Assembly (NCBI GenBank): GCA_949126835.1
Contig: OX421497.1
Span: 4,811,648 to 4,875,647 of the forward strand
Direction: 5' to 3'
DNA from: Anisus vortex
Taxonomy: Eukaryota; Mollusca; Gastropoda; Planorbidae
DNA length: 64,000 nucleotides
Shown here: in pieces, positions 1-13,031 of the stretch
How positions within the stretch are numbered: the stretch's first letter is position 1
How the letters are laid out: the number at the start of each line of letters is the position of its first letter
Program-made: the position numbers and the translations under genes
Notes under the pieces: model-generated
What the model was told of the DNA's origin: nothing
The model's database searches: none
The model's input: the letters and a program-made list of their open reading frames with translations, nothing else

Positions 1-78
1 ATTTCATTTGCCATTTAGTTTCCATACCCTCCCCCCAAACACAAAAGGGGATTTTATGACTATTCCAATACTACTACC

Positions 79-455
79 CGACCCACTGTTAAATGTGTGG
101 TCCTACTCGCTGTTCATTCTGTGGTCCGACCCACTGTTAACTCTGTGGTCCGATCCACTGTTAACTCTGTGGTCCGATCCACTGTTAACTCTGTGGTCCG
201 ATCCACTGTTAACTCTGTGGTCTGATCCACTGTTAACTCTGTGGTCTGATCCACTGTTAACTCTGTGGTCTGATCCACTGTTAACTCTGTGGTCTGATCC
301 ACTGTTAACTCTATGGTCCGATCCACTGTTAACTCTGTGGTCCGATCCACTGTTAACTCTGTGGTCCGATCCACTGTTAACTCTGTGGTCCGATCCACTG
401 TTAACTCTGTGGTCCGATCCACTGTTAACTCTGTGGTCTGATCCACTGTTAACCC
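79..455. repeat. 24-bp minisatellite, ~16 copies
   Basis: Unit core GTGGTCCGATCCACTGTTAA, with C/T variation (CCGATCC or CTGATCC). As 24 is a multiple of 3, three frames stay open through it; these are not genes. Confidence 0.95.
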
Positions 456-756
456 TTTTTTTTTCGAGCATGTTGGTGACAACTTAAAGTCCATTTAGAT
501 TTGACGGGTTGCCCTGACAACGATTGGACCCAAAGCTAAGGGAGTGTGTGTGTGTGTGTGTGCGAGTGTCTTGGCATTGAACTAGCTTCACGATCACCGG
601 TCACAAAGAAAAGACATGGCACAATGCTCTAGTTTTCTGTGGCCATACTTCTGCTTTTGGCAACAAAGACTGAGGAGTGATCATTTTCAGAAGAGAAGAT
701 TTGACTCGTTTTGGTCATCGGTGGGCTGTTTATTGCAATATATCTATGTAAAAGTG

Positions 757-1226
757 TTTATGATTGGTTGCTTGTTTAGACATGTCGTTGTTTTATATTG
801 TTTTGATTGGTTGTTGTTTTAAAGTTCATTTTGTTTTATAATATATGATTGGTTGCTTGTTTAGACATGTCGTTGTTTTATATTGTTTTGATTGGTTGTT
901 GTTTTAAAGTTCATTTTGTTTTATAATATATGATTGGTTGCTTGTTTAGACATGTCGTTGTATTATATTGTTTCGATTGGTTGTTGTTTTAAAGTTGATT
1001 TTGTTTCATAATATATGATTGGTTGCTTGTTTAGACATGTCGTTGTATTATATTGTTTCGATTGGTTGTTGTTTTAAAGTTGATTTTGTTTTATAATATA
1101 TGATTGGTTTCTTGTTTAGACATGTCGTTGTATTATATTGTTTCGATTGGTTGTTGTTTTAAAGTTGATTTTGTTTCATAATATATGATTGGTTGCTTGT
1201 TTAGACATGTCGTGATATAATTTACT
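757..1226. repeat. 85-bp tandem repeat, ~5.5 copies
   Basis: Starts of TGATTGGTTGCTTG at 761, 846, 931, 1016, 1101 and 1186, exactly 85 bp apart. The last copy decays after CATGTCGT. AT-rich, no coding capacity. Confidence 0.95.
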
Positions 1227-1229
1227 TTC

Positions 1230-2180
1230 TATTGGTTGTCCGTTTAAAAATGTTTACGTTATATCATTCATGATATATTTCAATTATTATTTTTTTATTG
1301 TGTATTTTGTAATAGTTGTTTTTTTTAGTATTGTTTTTCTATGGTGTTTTCTCTTCCACTATGTTGGTAAGAAAGACTACGCGTTTTCCCGTGTCTTTTT
1401 TTTATATTGTAATGACAATTAGGACTTCCGCTACAGACGATGTATGCTGTATACTCTTCGCGTGTAATCGATAACTCGTCATTTGCTATGCGCGCCCTGT
1501 GATAAACAACTCGCTCCAAACAACGGACTTGAGCCAAACCATACACAAATACACAGAAACTAACACGAGCAACACGCACACACACGCTGACGAAACTGTT
1601 GCAGTTAACAACAAAACAAGAAACACGACAGCAACAACAAAACAGGTCAATAATTGACCCACGGTTTATCCATGGCCTTTTTTTTCCCTGGGAGCCAAGA
1701 GGGATTGTGGGGGGGGGGGGGTGCCCCCATGACACGGACACGTCAAGCCGATGTCAGCTGTTTGACAATAATCCACCGGCGCTGTCTGCGGCTTGTCATT
1801 TGTATTTCATTGACACGGATGTTTAAAAACAAAACACGACAGAGGACGGACAACACACACACACACACACAGACACACATACACACAACAAGTGGACAGT
1901 GACACTCTAAGCGATGTGCACACAGCTAATAGTTTGGTGCCGAGTCCGAACGTGGGCGGGGGGGGGGGGGGGGATGGAGTGGATTACGAGAGACGCACGT
2001 TTTGATGGGGGACTACCGTTTTGCGTCAAGGCCTGCGAGGACGACACAGCCTGGTGGTACGCTTAGGATAAGAACCACTGCTAGCGCCAGTCCGTTTAGC
2101 GTGTAATTCTAATAAAGCCCTGGGCCGATCAAACAGTAAATGAACTTTATAAAAATAGAGATTGGTTAAAAAATGTAGGC
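1230..2180. other. Mostly unique DNA without a gene
   Basis: Moderately GC-rich around 1430-1820 with poly-G runs near 1711 and 1958 and a CA run near 1856. A minus-strand reading frame at 1325-1741 has no recognisable domain and no splice context. Confidence 0.4.
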
Positions 2181-2189
2181 CTATTATCT

Positions 2190-2500
2190 ATATATAGATT
2201 CTATATATAAAGCTCTGTGTGTGTGTGTAACAGTGTAACCAATCAAATTGGTTAATTTAAAGACACGTGACCTAATTGCCTCGTATTTTACCTTTGCAAT
2301 TTGACTTAGCACATGTGTCCTCGCTAGCTGAGTGGTATATCCAGGTTCAATTCTCCAGTTAGTCCCCGATACCTTTTTTTTTCTTTTTTTTTTTCTATTT
2401 TAATTAATATTACCCTTTTTTTATAAAAAATTCTAAATCCACGGGCAACACCGGGCAATTCGACAATTGAGCTTTTTATGAAATAAAAGACTTCCCTATC
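2190..2500 (+). mobile_element. tRNA-like SINE family 2, copy
   Basis: Head with box A-like GCTGAGTGG and box B-like GGTTCAATTCTCC around 2325-2362, AT-rich body, and 3' tail CACGGGCAACACCGGGCAAT. Related copies occur near 5565, 24420 (minus), 49870 (minus) and 57400. Confidence 0.6.
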
Positions 2501-2810
2501 TTTAACCGGATTAAACTATTAATTTTAAATTACAATTTAAAACAGAAAGCTATAGATCTAGAATAATCTAGTTTACCCCCCCCCCCCCCCCCCATTGTGT
2601 ATTTTATCTTGTAATTTTCTATTTAATTAAAGAGTGGGCAATGAATAGGAAAATAAAAATGAGCTAAAGCCTTGTGTGCTGGTATGGCTGCGGAAAGCCA
2701 CAGATAGAGGTCCTTGTGGCAGGTTGTGGTGAAACGGACGGTGGAACATTTCTGGAGTGTATGTATTTTATTATTTATTAAAAAGAAAAGGGGGGGGGGC
2801 GGTGAGTTGA

Positions 2811-3092
2811 AATGTAAAGTACCCGTCGGACCAAATTGATTCATAGTGCCGCTGACACAGCGTTCACCAGTTTCTTTGGCCACGGCGTTATAGGGAATCT
2901 TGTGGCCAGTCACAATGCCCTTTCTACACCAACTAATGCCAGGTACCCCCCCCCCCCCCCCCATCAGAGCTGGGTTTAGACTCGGGGATACCCTCGTGTC
3001 CAGGGGAAAAAAATCATAGCCTTCACCAGGATTCGAACCCAGGACCTTCGGTACCGGCAGTCGAACGCGCCGCCGCTCGGCCATCTTGCACC
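2811..3092 (-). mobile_element. tRNA-derived SINE family 1, copy
   Basis: Reverse complement reads GGCCGAGCGGCGG (box A-like), GGGTTCGAATCC (box B), GGTGAAGGCTA, then GGCCACA and a tail GTACTTTACATT. A poly-C run interrupts it at 2947-2962. Confidence 0.8.
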
Positions 3093-3536
3093 CAATCTCG
3101 CTGTAACGGTATCAATATGGCTGTGATGAGTATTGTGGTGCGTCCACCGCCTCCACACATCCGAGCACATTTCCGTTGAATAGAATTGATTTGTTTGAGC
3201 CCTTTCTTTCTTTTCTGTGCATTTCCGCCGCCGTAGATCAGCACCCACGCCCGTTTCTTCCCGCCCCCCGCCCCCCTCCATTGTTTCCGCCCCCCCTTTT
3301 TTTTAATCCTAAAGCGCTAATTGTTTTAGTCCAGACTTAACATCCGGTGGGGTGACCTGTGTTGACATTTCGGCTGCTGTTGTATCCAGGATTGGAGGGT
3401 GGGTGGGGGAGGGCTAGATGAGCTCCTGTCTAGTGATCACCTTTTTATCGCCGAGAGGAAACCCACGTTACAACCTACACTTGAACTTGTCTGGTTGGTG
3501 GATTGTTTTTTGGGGTTGTTGTTTTTAACAAGGTGT

Positions 3537-3645
3537 TTGTGTGTGTGTGTGAGTGAGTGCGAGTGAGTGTTTGGGTGAATGTGAGCGAGTTTGAGTGAGT
3601 GAGTGTATGAGTGAGTGTGTGTGAGTGTTTGCGGATGTGATTGTG
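3537..3645. repeat. GTGAGT/GTGTGT microsatellite
   Basis: Imperfect GTGTGTGAGTGAGT tract of about 110 bp. Confidence 0.85.
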
Positions 3646-4694
3646 CCTGAGTATACATGCTATATGACACATTTTTCTGCCAGATTGCATACACCGTGAC
3701 GAGCTGTCACTTGCGCTAACAGCAGTATTTTATTTTGCCACACCCCCCCTTCCCCAATCCCGCTTCAACGCCATGTTTTTTTTTCCACGTTTCATATTCT
3801 ATGTCGAAAAGTTCAATATAATTAAATAATTATTGCCTCAGACGAAATATTACCAAGGAACCCCCCACCCTCACACTGCAATCCAAAGTGTATAATAACG
3901 ATACTCACATAATTTGTGATGGGGATGGGTTCACCTGACACTCCTTCTCCCCCTTCCCATCATCCCAGAGTTTACTCTCTCACTATATTCCCAACGTTCA
4001 TGTAGTTTACTCTCTCTCTCTCTCACTATATTCCCAACGTTCATGTAGTTTACAATATGCTAACGTTGCCAGTTAAAGAAACAACTTTTTTTTTCTTAAA
4101 ACTAAAAACTCCAGATTTTGAAGACATGTCAAACAATTTGCGGTTGGTGTATGTATCCAGATATTTAGCCAAAGGACATTTTGGCCCGATTCGATGTTTG
4201 TATGTACGAAAGGCATTTAGACTAACTGGAGACCTTTGGGCTCTGCAGCCTGCAGTACCCAATCTGTTCATGTGTCGTTAACCGTTTCGGCCTCGCCCCC
4301 CCCCCCCCCCCCACACACTCTCTTCACTTCATTACACATACAAAACACAACCACACTCTAATCTGCAAGGAACAGCTCGATTCTGATTTCATTTTTTTTT
4401 TTGCTTTCTTGAAGATGTATTGTCAGCGGAAAGTTCGGGCTGAGCTGTCCAGAGCTCTTCAACCAATGGAAACCAATTAAATGCCTTGATGAGTTGGTGA
4501 AGATGTCAAGTCCACCGCCATCAAATGGAAGAGCTCCCGCGCGGATTTTCTAGACCTTGTAAATGAACAGATTTTTTTGGTATTACCTCCCCATGTTACA
4601 GACGCAGATTCTGTAAAGTCACAGAATTCAGCGCACGATTTCAGAGAGACGACTTGTAATGTTTGTCTTTTTTTTTCTCAATGCTGAACATTTT

Positions 4695-5165
4695 CTGAAC
4701 ACTGTGTGGACATTTCCACAACACTGTGTGGACTTTTCATTAACACTGTGTGGACATTTTCACAACGCTGTGTTGACATTTCCTTAACACTGTTTGGACA
4801 TTTTCACCACACAGTGTGGACATTTTCACAACGCTGTGTTGACATTTCCTTAGCACTGTGTGGACATTTTCACAACGCTGTGTTGACATTTCCTTAACAC
4901 TGTTTGGACATTTTCACCACACTGTGTGGACATTTTCACAACGCTGTGTTGACATTTCCTTAACACTGTTTGGACATTTTCACCACACTGTGTGGACATT
5001 TTCACAACGCTGTGTTGACATTTCCTTAACACTGTTTGGACATTTTCACCACACTGTGTGGACATTTCCACAACACAATGTGGACATTCCAACAATACAG
5101 TGTGGGCATTTCCTTAACTCTGTGTGGACATTTCCACAACACTGTGTGGAAATTTCCTAAATACA
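4695..5165. repeat. 22-bp minisatellite with 66-bp higher-order unit
   Basis: Monomers of the type ACACTGTGTGGACATTTTC; three variants (CACAACGC, CCTTAACAC, CACCACAC) alternate to give a 66-bp order over 4871-5069. Frames open on both strands are a by-product. Confidence 0.92.
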
Positions 5166-5564
5166 CTGTCGGCAAGCGCAAGACGCACTTCTTACACAAC
5201 AGCGTAGCACATCCATCCTGCCAACTAACGTTTCTCTATCAGCCACCAAGTAATAAAACCGTTTTTTTATGTGACGGGTGGGCAAGCGGTTTTCCACACA
5301 ATTTCAAAGAGTAGTTGTCATGTTTGCAGGCTTCGTTATTGGCTGCCAACTTTAGTATTTTTTCTTTATATCTATACTGTAGCTTGGTGGGACTTACCTT
5401 TTACTGGTACACACGCCAGTCATTGTTTATATTTAGAGGCTCTCAAATTCTTGTCTTTGTTCATGGTCCGTTTTACATCTCCTTTTTTTTTACTTTGACT
5501 AAAAGACACATTAACATTGTTGGTGTTTTTTTAGCATGTAACAGCATACAAGTAACATATCTCT

Positions 5565-5985
5565 CTCTCTCTCTCTGTATATATAAAGTCCGTGTTTTGT
5601 AGGTAAACCGATCCGGATTGGTCAATTTGAAGAGATTAACGTATAATACTGCCATGCGGGCGACCCGGGTTCGATTCTCCAGTTAATCTATACCTTTTAT
5701 TTTCTACATTTTTTTTTCACTTAATAGATCTATTACTTTTAAAAACAATAGACATTGTAAATCTACGGGCAATTTAGATTTTTGTTAAATAAAAATACTT
5801 GCCTATTTTTTTACCCGATTACAATATTTATTTAAAATTACTTTCCTAAAAGTCTTCAGTAAAAAAAATAATAATAATTTCATTATTAGATTTATAGCTT
5901 TCTTTTAATTGTAGTTTATAAATTTTTTATCTACACCTTAATACAGTCCTTTTTTTTCTTCACCCGGGCAACGCCGGTCAATTTA
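5565..5985 (+). mobile_element. tRNA-like SINE family 2, copy(ies)
   Basis: ACCCGGGTTCGATTCTCCAG at 5658-5690 is box B-like, followed by AT-rich body and two tail-like motifs, ACGGGCAATTTAG (~5767) and CACCCGGGCAACGCCGG (~5961). Either one long or two nested copies. Confidence 0.55.
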
Positions 5986-6231
5986 GCTTGTATTATAATA
6001 TTATAATAGATATGCATTTTTCATACAATTTCTTTTTTCTAATTTCGATCCGGCAAGTTTGATTTCGTTGCTCGGTACCGCGAAACGACCCGGTATTTTT
6101 GGAGAACTCTGATTTCAAATGATTTGTGTTTATTCTATTGGGTAGTTCTTTTGTAGCCAAAAAAAATAAAATAGAATGGCCAAATGCGAGAAAGGATTTA
6201 CGCTTTGAATTAATTTTTTTTTCACTCATTA

Positions 6232-6480
6232 TTTTGTGTTGTTTGTTTAAAAAAAATATTAAAAATATTAATTAATAAGTGACTCCATGGAATGACGGTG
6301 TTATATGTAATGAGAAGATGGTGGCACCAGGCTATCTGTCTATTTTGTTATCGTGTTACTTTTTGTTGTTTGTTAAAAAAAATTATTAAAAATATTAATT
6401 AATAAGTGACTCCATGGAATGACGGTGTTATATGTAATGAAGAAGATGGTGGCACCAGGCTATCTGTCTATTTTGTTGAA
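6232..6480. repeat. ~127-bp direct duplication
   Basis: The segment with ATTAATTAATAAGTGACTCC, ATGGAATGACGGTG and GGTGGCACCAGGC occurs twice in tandem with few differences. Confidence 0.9.
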
Positions 6481-7230
6481 TCGAAATCATTAGTCCCCCC
6501 AAAAAAATGAACTATTAAATTAGATTTATAATTCAACTTGATTGTTTTAACCTGAAACAAACAAGTGAATTATAGTTTGCATCGACAATTTAATGAGATC
6601 ACTTCAAAGCAATGGAGATTTCCCTTTGATTTCAGAATGGAAATTTCGGCATTAATAATAAACATGATTTATTTTTTTTAAAGAGGCAATCCAAATTAAA
6701 AAAAACAACAGAACTTTAAAAATATACTTTTATAACAGATTCACTATCGTGTGGTTTATACAAGTAAATCAACTTCTATAACAGATGCACTATCGTGTTG
6801 TTTATACAAGTAAATCAAATTGTCAGGTGACTTGGTGCAGGTAGAATTGTTTATAGTTTATACTCTATAATTGTGTTGTATGTAATAGATAACTGTAAAG
6901 TACGCGGGTAGAAAAGAAACGCACACAAACAACAACTTTCGGGAGCGGTGGTTTGGAAGAAAGATTATTTTGGTTTAGAGAATAACAGAATTGGGGGTTG
7001 GTGCAAAGCGGAACAGAAGTAAGAAATGTTGAATGTAAGAAAAGGGGGTGGGGGCATATAAGAAAGATATGTAAGAATAGATATTGTGGTGATAACAAAC
7101 TTTGCACACATGGGGTTCAAAGTTCAGAGTTACGTAAATGAAATCTAAAAAGCAAACAATTACGAAAGGTAGACTTGGGCTTTGTGCAGATAGCCATTAC
7201 TTAAACAAGGAACGGGTCCTCGAAAGATTC
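6480..7230. other. AT-rich DNA without a gene
   Basis: Holds a ~60-bp duplication near 6730-6820 (TATAACAGATTCACTATCGT) and nothing else that I can name. Confidence 0.4.
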
Positions 7231-7235
7231 AAGTT

Positions 7236-7500
7236 ATCTATCTATACTTTCATCTATCCAACCACCTATCTATCAATAAATCTATCTGTCTGTCACTATC
7301 TCTCTGTATCTATCCATCGATGATGTTTATCTATCTACCATATCAATCTATATAATCTATCATATTTATGTATATATCTATTTATATATGTGTCTATTTA
7401 TCAATGTATCTATTTGTCTATTGACCTATTGATCTATATGTCTAGTTATCATATCTGCCAATCTAAATAATCTATCAGTCTATTAATCTATCAATCTCTG
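7236..7500. repeat. Degenerate ATCT/TATC tetranucleotide tract
   Basis: ATCTATCTAT-type tract decaying rightward. Confidence 0.85.
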
Positions 7501-7584
7501 TTCGTACAAGGATGTGCAACTAAATACCTAGAAAGACTTACAACTAAAAAAGATTATTGCCTACGTAAGAACGAATTCATCAAC

Positions 7585-7750
7585 GCGCTCTTTCTCCCTA
7601 ACGGAATGGGTTGCCTGAACTAATTTGAAATAAAACAACAAAAAACAACATAATTTTAAAATCCTTATCAAAATGCAAGACTAAACACGGAACATTTCGT
7701 AGGCAATAATCTTCTGTATAGACTGAGGGTCTGGAAAATATAAGATAGGA
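7585..7750 (+). mobile_element. LINE 3' end, family D
   Basis: GAATGGGTTGCCTGAAC, then AATGCAAGACT and ATAATCTTCTGTATAGA. Other copies show the reading frame WNGLPEQ...SFKTLIK, the usual end of CR1/Jockey-type reverse transcriptase ORFs. Confidence 0.6.
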
Positions 7751-8334
7751 CAGCAGGTGTTTCTAAAGGGTGGGGGAGGGGAGGTGTAATGTCTTTATAT
7801 CCAGCCTTTGACATAATTGATACAGGCATTTTTTTTTAGTTGGCATGTGTCTTCAACTTTTTTTTAATGAATTAAATGAATGGCTGTGTATTTTTAATTC
7901 CATTATTTATGTTGTGCTTCTTTGTTTTAAAGTGCTGCCAAACATCACGTTCTCTGGCTGCTATAAACAAATTACGTTTCTTGTTTTGTTTCAACTTTTT
8001 GTTTCTCGTTTTTTTTGTGTTTCTTTCGCATAATAGCCGCAATGTGTTGAATGTTGTTGTTTTAAAGAAGGTCGAATGACGCCTCGGATGTTGATGGTAA
8101 TTGGATAGGGGCTGTGTGGGTTTCTGCTTGAATGGGGGCTCGAATCCGAATGTAAGGACATGCTAACTTACACCAGATATGCCAACAGAGCGAGAGAGAG
8201 AGAGAGAGAGGGAGATGAAAGAGAAATATGTGACCACAAACTGTCGATGATTGAAGGGAAAGATCTCATTATTGTAAGAGATCATTTGGAAAATTGTTGT
8301 CGTGAATGTTTTCTGAAACATGTAATTGTCAATG

Positions 8335-9400
8335 ATCTAATTCTAAAACATCGAAAAAAGACACATGGAGTTGTGAAACATCTCATTTTTAAAATTCTAA
8401 AATCCCATTTACTAATTAATATCTCATTGTAAAATATCTTATTGTGAAACATCTAATTTTGACATATGTTAAAGCGTCTAATTGTGAAACATCTAATTTT
8501 TAAAATTCTAAAATCCCATTTACTAATATCTCATTGTAAAATATCTTATTGTGAAACATCTAATTTTGACATATGTTAAAGCGTCTAATTGTGAAACTTC
8601 TAATTTTGAAAGATTTAATTTTAAAGCATCTAATTGTGAAAAATCGAATTCAGGGTTTCATACCGTTTGGGAACGTTTTGGAAAATTAATCAAAGGTTTT
8701 GGGATAGTTTGGTGAGTTGTGCTAAACTGGGACAAAGCAGATTTTAGAGTAAGAACGTTGTGATTTATGAACCATCTAATTGCGAAACATCTAATTAAGA
8801 CACATCTAATTGTGAAACATCTATTTAAGAAACATCTAATTAAGACACATCTAATTGCGAAACATCTAATTAAGACACATCTAATTGTGAAACATCTATT
8901 TAAGAAACATCTAATTGTGAAACATCTAATTGCGAAACATCTAATTAAGAAAAATCAAATTGCGAAACATCTAATTAAGAAACATATAATTTTGAAACAT
9001 CTAATTGCGAAACATCTAATTGCGAAACATCTAATTAAGAAACACCTAATTGCAAAACAACTAATTGCGAAACATCTAATTGCAAAACATCTATTTGAGA
9101 AACATCTAATTGCGAAGCATCTAATTGCAAAACTATTATATGCATAACATCTAATTGTGAAACATCTAATTTAAAAAAATCTAATTGCAAAACATCTAAT
9201 GGCAAAACATCTAATTGAGAATCATCTAATTTAAAAAAAATCTAGTTGCAAAACATCTAATTGAGAATCATCTAATTTAAAAAAAATCTAGTTGCAAAAC
9301 ATCTAATTGAGAATCATCTAATTAAAAAAAATCTAATTGCAAAACATCTAATTGCAAAACATCTAATTGAGAATCATCTAATTGAGAAACATCTAATTAT
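8335..9400. repeat. 15-bp minisatellite (two blocks)
   Basis: Unit AACATCTAATTGCGA with many variants, blocks ~8335-8660 and 8765-9400. The frame HLIAKHLIK in the second block is a by-product of the 15-bp period. Confidence 0.92.
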
Positions 9401-9849
9401 GCAATATATATTTTTTTTAACTTATTATAATGGAAAACATTTTCCCATAAGACATAGAATAAACTATCTGAAATTAGCCATTAGCTTTTTCAATCCCCCT
9501 TTTCAATATTCAAACAGACCCATTAGATTTTTTTTTCCGGAGGCTAACAAAGAATTCTGACCCTGAAGGCAACATTTATTTTCGGATAATTTGGCCTTCA
9601 GGGAGGGGGTTAATTTGAACACCTGGATGTAGGTCAAGGCCATCGGCGTGAGCTCACATTTATTTCATATCTCCGTTTGTTTTTGTTTGTTTTATCTCTC
9701 TCTCTCTGCCTTCCTTTCTTCATTTATGTTCACTGGAATATTATTTAATGATCAATCTTTTAATTGGAGCTTTTTGAAACTGGCGTTGTATTTAACCGGG
9801 TGTTTTACCTGTGAGAAAAAAAAAGGGGGGGGGGGAGGCGTGTCTATCA

Positions 9850-11330
9850 GCTCCGTTGCTTAAGACCTGTGTCTGCCATTAGCTCCGTGGCCTTAGACCT
9901 GTGTCTACCTTGGCTCCATGGCTTGATACGTATCGTACAAGAGCTTCTTGTCTTCAGACGTGTGTCTTAAAAGATACTCATGGATTTAGACATGTGTCCA
10001 CCAATAGCTTCGTGTCTTGATACGGGTGTCCACCAATAGCTTCGTGTCTTGATACGGTTGTCTACCATTATCTTCGTGACTTGATACGGGTTTCCACCAA
10101 TAGCTTCGTGTCTTGATACGGTTGTCTACCATTAGCTTCGTGACTTGATACGGGTATCCACCAATAGCTTCGTGTCTTGATACGGTTGTCTACCATTAGC
10201 TTCGTGACTTGATACGGGTGTCAACCAAGAGCTTCGTGTCTTGATACGGTTGTCTACCATTAGCTTCGTGACTTGATACGGGTGTCCACCAATGGCTTCG
10301 TGTCTTGATACGGTTGTCTACCATTAGCTTCGTGTCTTGATACGGTTGTCTACCATTAGCTTCGTGACTTGATACGGGTGTCTACCATTAGCTTCGTGAC
10401 TTGATACAAGTGTCTACCATTAGCTTCGTGACTTGATACGGTTGTCTACCATTAGCTTCGTGACTTGATACAAGTGTCTACCATTAGCTTCGTGACTTGA
10501 TACGGTTGTCTACCATTAGCTTCGTGACTTGATACAAGTGTCTACCATTAGCTTCGTGACTTGATACGGTTGTCTACCATTAGCTTCGTGACTTGATACA
10601 ACTGTCTACCATTAGCTTCGTGACTTGATACAAGTGTCTACCATTAGCTTCGTGACTTGATACGGTTGTCTACCATTAGCTTCGTGACTTGATACAAGTG
10701 TCTACCATTAGCTTCGTGACTTGATACGGTTGTCTACCATTAGCTTCGTGACTTGATACAAGTGTCTACCATTAGCTTCGTGACTTGATACGGTTGTCTA
10801 CCATTAGCTTCGTGACTTGATACAAGTGTCTACCATTAGCTTCGTGACTTGATACGGTTGTCTACCATTAGCTTCGTGACTTGATACAAGTGTCTACCAT
10901 TAGCTTCGTGACTTGATACGGTTGTCTACCATTAGCTTCGTGACTTGATACAAGTGTCTACCATTAGCTTCGTGACTTGATACAAGTGTCTACCATTAGC
11001 TTCGTGACTTGATACGGTTGTCTACCATTAGCTTCGTGACTTGATACAAGTGTCTACCATTAGCTTCGTGACTTAATACAAGTGTCTACCATTAGCTTCG
11101 TGACTTGATACGGTTGTCTACCATTAGCTTCGTGACTTGATACAAGTGTCTACCATTAGCTTCGTGACTTGATACGGTTGTCTACCATTAGCTTCGTGAC
11201 TTGATACAAGTGTCTACCATTAGCTTCGTGACTTGATACGGTTGTCTACCATTAGCTTCGTGACTTGATACAAGTGTCTACCATTAGCTTCGCGACTTGT
11301 TACGGGTGTCTACCATTAGCTCTTTACTAT
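9850..11330. repeat. 32-bp tandem array, 64-bp alternating order, ~45 copies
   Basis: Unit core ATTAGCTTCGTGACTTGATA followed by CGGTTGTCTACC or CAAGTGTCTACC, alternating through most of 10370-11290. The first ~250 bp are degenerate early variants. Confidence 0.96.
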
Positions 11331-11513
11331 CAACAGGTAGTAAGAAGTTAAACTTGTCGGGCCATGTTTGCTCCGCCGTGTCCGGCGAATTTGTCATTTC
11401 TTTGCATCTTCTTTCCAAACATATGTTTTCAGTGTGTTCCGATATTGCTATCCAAACCTATTCCGTCAGACCACTACGTCACACAGTTATTGATGCATAC
11501 ATTGAAATGACTA

Positions 11514-11797
11514 GGGGCACGGTGGACGAGCGGCAGCGCGTTCGACTGGCCTTCTGAAGTTTCTGGGTTCGAATTCTCGTAAAGGCTAGGGATTTGTTTC
11601 CGGAAACTGATGGTGTCCCCTGAGTCTACCCCAGCCCAGCTCAGATGGGTACATGACATTAGTTGCGGTAAAGTAAAGGCGACTGGGCTTTGTTCTGGCC
11701 ACACATTCCCCTAGTAATCCGTGGCCACATAAACTGATGAACGCTGCATCACCGTCCCTATGATCAGTTTAATCCTAAGGGTACTTTGCTTACTTAC
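11514..11797 (+). mobile_element. tRNA-derived SINE family 1, copy
   Basis: GGGCACGGTGGACGAGCGGC (box A region), GGGTTCGAATTC (box B), GGTGTCCCCTGAGTCTACCC in the body, tail TAAGGGTACTTTGCTTACTTA. Confidence 0.82.
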
Positions 11798-12190
11798 ATT
11801 GAATGACTGTAACGCTTAGAAGTTTTACCCACATAATTTGTGTTTGGCCTTGCCTGTATTACTGAAAGTTTAAAGTAAAAAACAAACAACTTAGTGTTAT
11901 CAAATAGAACTCTGATTTTGGCTCCAACTCCAAGCATATCTCTCTCCTCAAGATGCATTACTCTCTTTAAAAAAAACACGTATATTCTCTGTACGTTTTA
12001 TGGGGGGTCTTTCACTAGCGTGGTTGTTGCTTGTCTTGTCAAGAAGGTTTTCACAAACAAACAGACGCAAATTGTGATAACGAAAGAATATTCATGAAAG
12101 GTTGAAAGACATTTCCGTGAAATTGTCGTTAATGAAATTTGTGTAGAATATAAGTTTTGAGTATCATGCACACACACACAATAAAAAAGG

Positions 12191-12432
12191 GGTGGGGGCG
12201 GTGGCCGAGCGGCAGCGCTCTCGACTGGCGTCCCTGAAGGTTCTGGGTTCAAATCGTGGTGAAGGCTAGGATTAGTCTACCCAGCTCTGTTGGGTAACAG
12301 ACATTAGTTGGGGTAAAGTAAAGGCCGCTGGGCATTGTGCTGGCCACACATCCCCTAGTATGCCGTTGCCACAGAAACTGGTGAACGTTGCTTCACCTAT
12401 GATCAATTTTGTCCGAAGGGTACTTGACTTAT
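12191..12432 (+). mobile_element. tRNA-derived SINE family 1, copy
   Basis: GGCGGTGGCCGAGCGGCAGC and GGGTTCAAATCG, then GTGAAGGCTAGG; the GGTGTCCCC block is deleted. Ends in GAAGGGTACTTGACTTATCA. Confidence 0.82.
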
Positions 12433-12764
12433 CATGTAAAAAAAACGTATACACCGGCACCAACTTCTTATTGCTCACTACTTATTGAGAATATTTACAT
12501 CAATACTAAAAAATATATCTTGCAATAGGTTCTTCGTGGTGCATTTCCTATTGTAAATTGTGAGGCATCAGTCCTCGTCAGATTCTCGAAATGATATTTT
12601 TGGAGTCGTGTGGGGAGGTAAGGGTTGTGTGTGCGTGTGAGGGGAGGAAGGAGTGAAAGTGAGTTTTTTTTATTTTTTAAAGTTGAATAAATATTTTGAA
12701 ATGTATGCCACATTAAATAACAAGTGATAATTTAAAAGGACGTGAGTGAACAGAGTGAACAGAC

Positions 12765-12900
12765 CAGGAAAGTTAATAACTTAACATTATTTAAAGCACT
12801 AATCGAAATGCAAGACTACACTCAGACCACGGATGAGCGTAGTACGCAATATACTTCTTTAGTGATGGAGCGTCTGTAATAATAATATATAAGGTAAGAT
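12765..12900 (+). mobile_element. LINE 3' end, family D
   Basis: ATTTAAAGCACTAATCGAAA, TGCAAGACTACACTCAGACC, ACGGATGAGCG, then a terminal ATAAGGTAAGATAAAA. Confidence 0.6.
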
Positions 12901-12925
12901 AAAAACAATGCGAGCATTTACATAT

Positions 12926-13031
12926 ACCGTATATACTCGCGTATAAGTCGCACTGGTGTATAAGTCGCACCCTTACTTTTTGTCGAAATTTTCGGTTTTA
13001 AAAAAGTTACTTATCCACGAGTATATAAGGT
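12926..13031. mobile_element. Foldback (MITE-like) element, 106 bp
   Basis: Left end ACCGTATATACTCGCGTATA and the reverse complement of the right end, ACCTTATATACTCGTGGATA, match at most positions. In between are two ATAAGTCGCAC motifs. Very similar 'TATAAGTCGCACC' foldbacks are widespread in animal genomes. Confidence 0.7.

Noticed and set aside
8..487. 159-residue reading frame (LWSDPLLT repeats), also two on the minus strand
   Set aside because: By-product of the 24-bp repeat; open in several frames, no homology or gene context.
1325..1741. 138-residue minus frame
   Set aside because: Low complexity, C-run encoded, no domain or splice signals.
9850..11330. CRISPR-like array
   Set aside because: No unique spacers: the whole 32/64-bp unit repeats; eukaryotic DNA.
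11514..11590. tRNA gene (box A and box B present)
   Set aside because: Followed by a conserved SINE body, repeated many times in the window, head does not fold to a full cloverleaf by eye.
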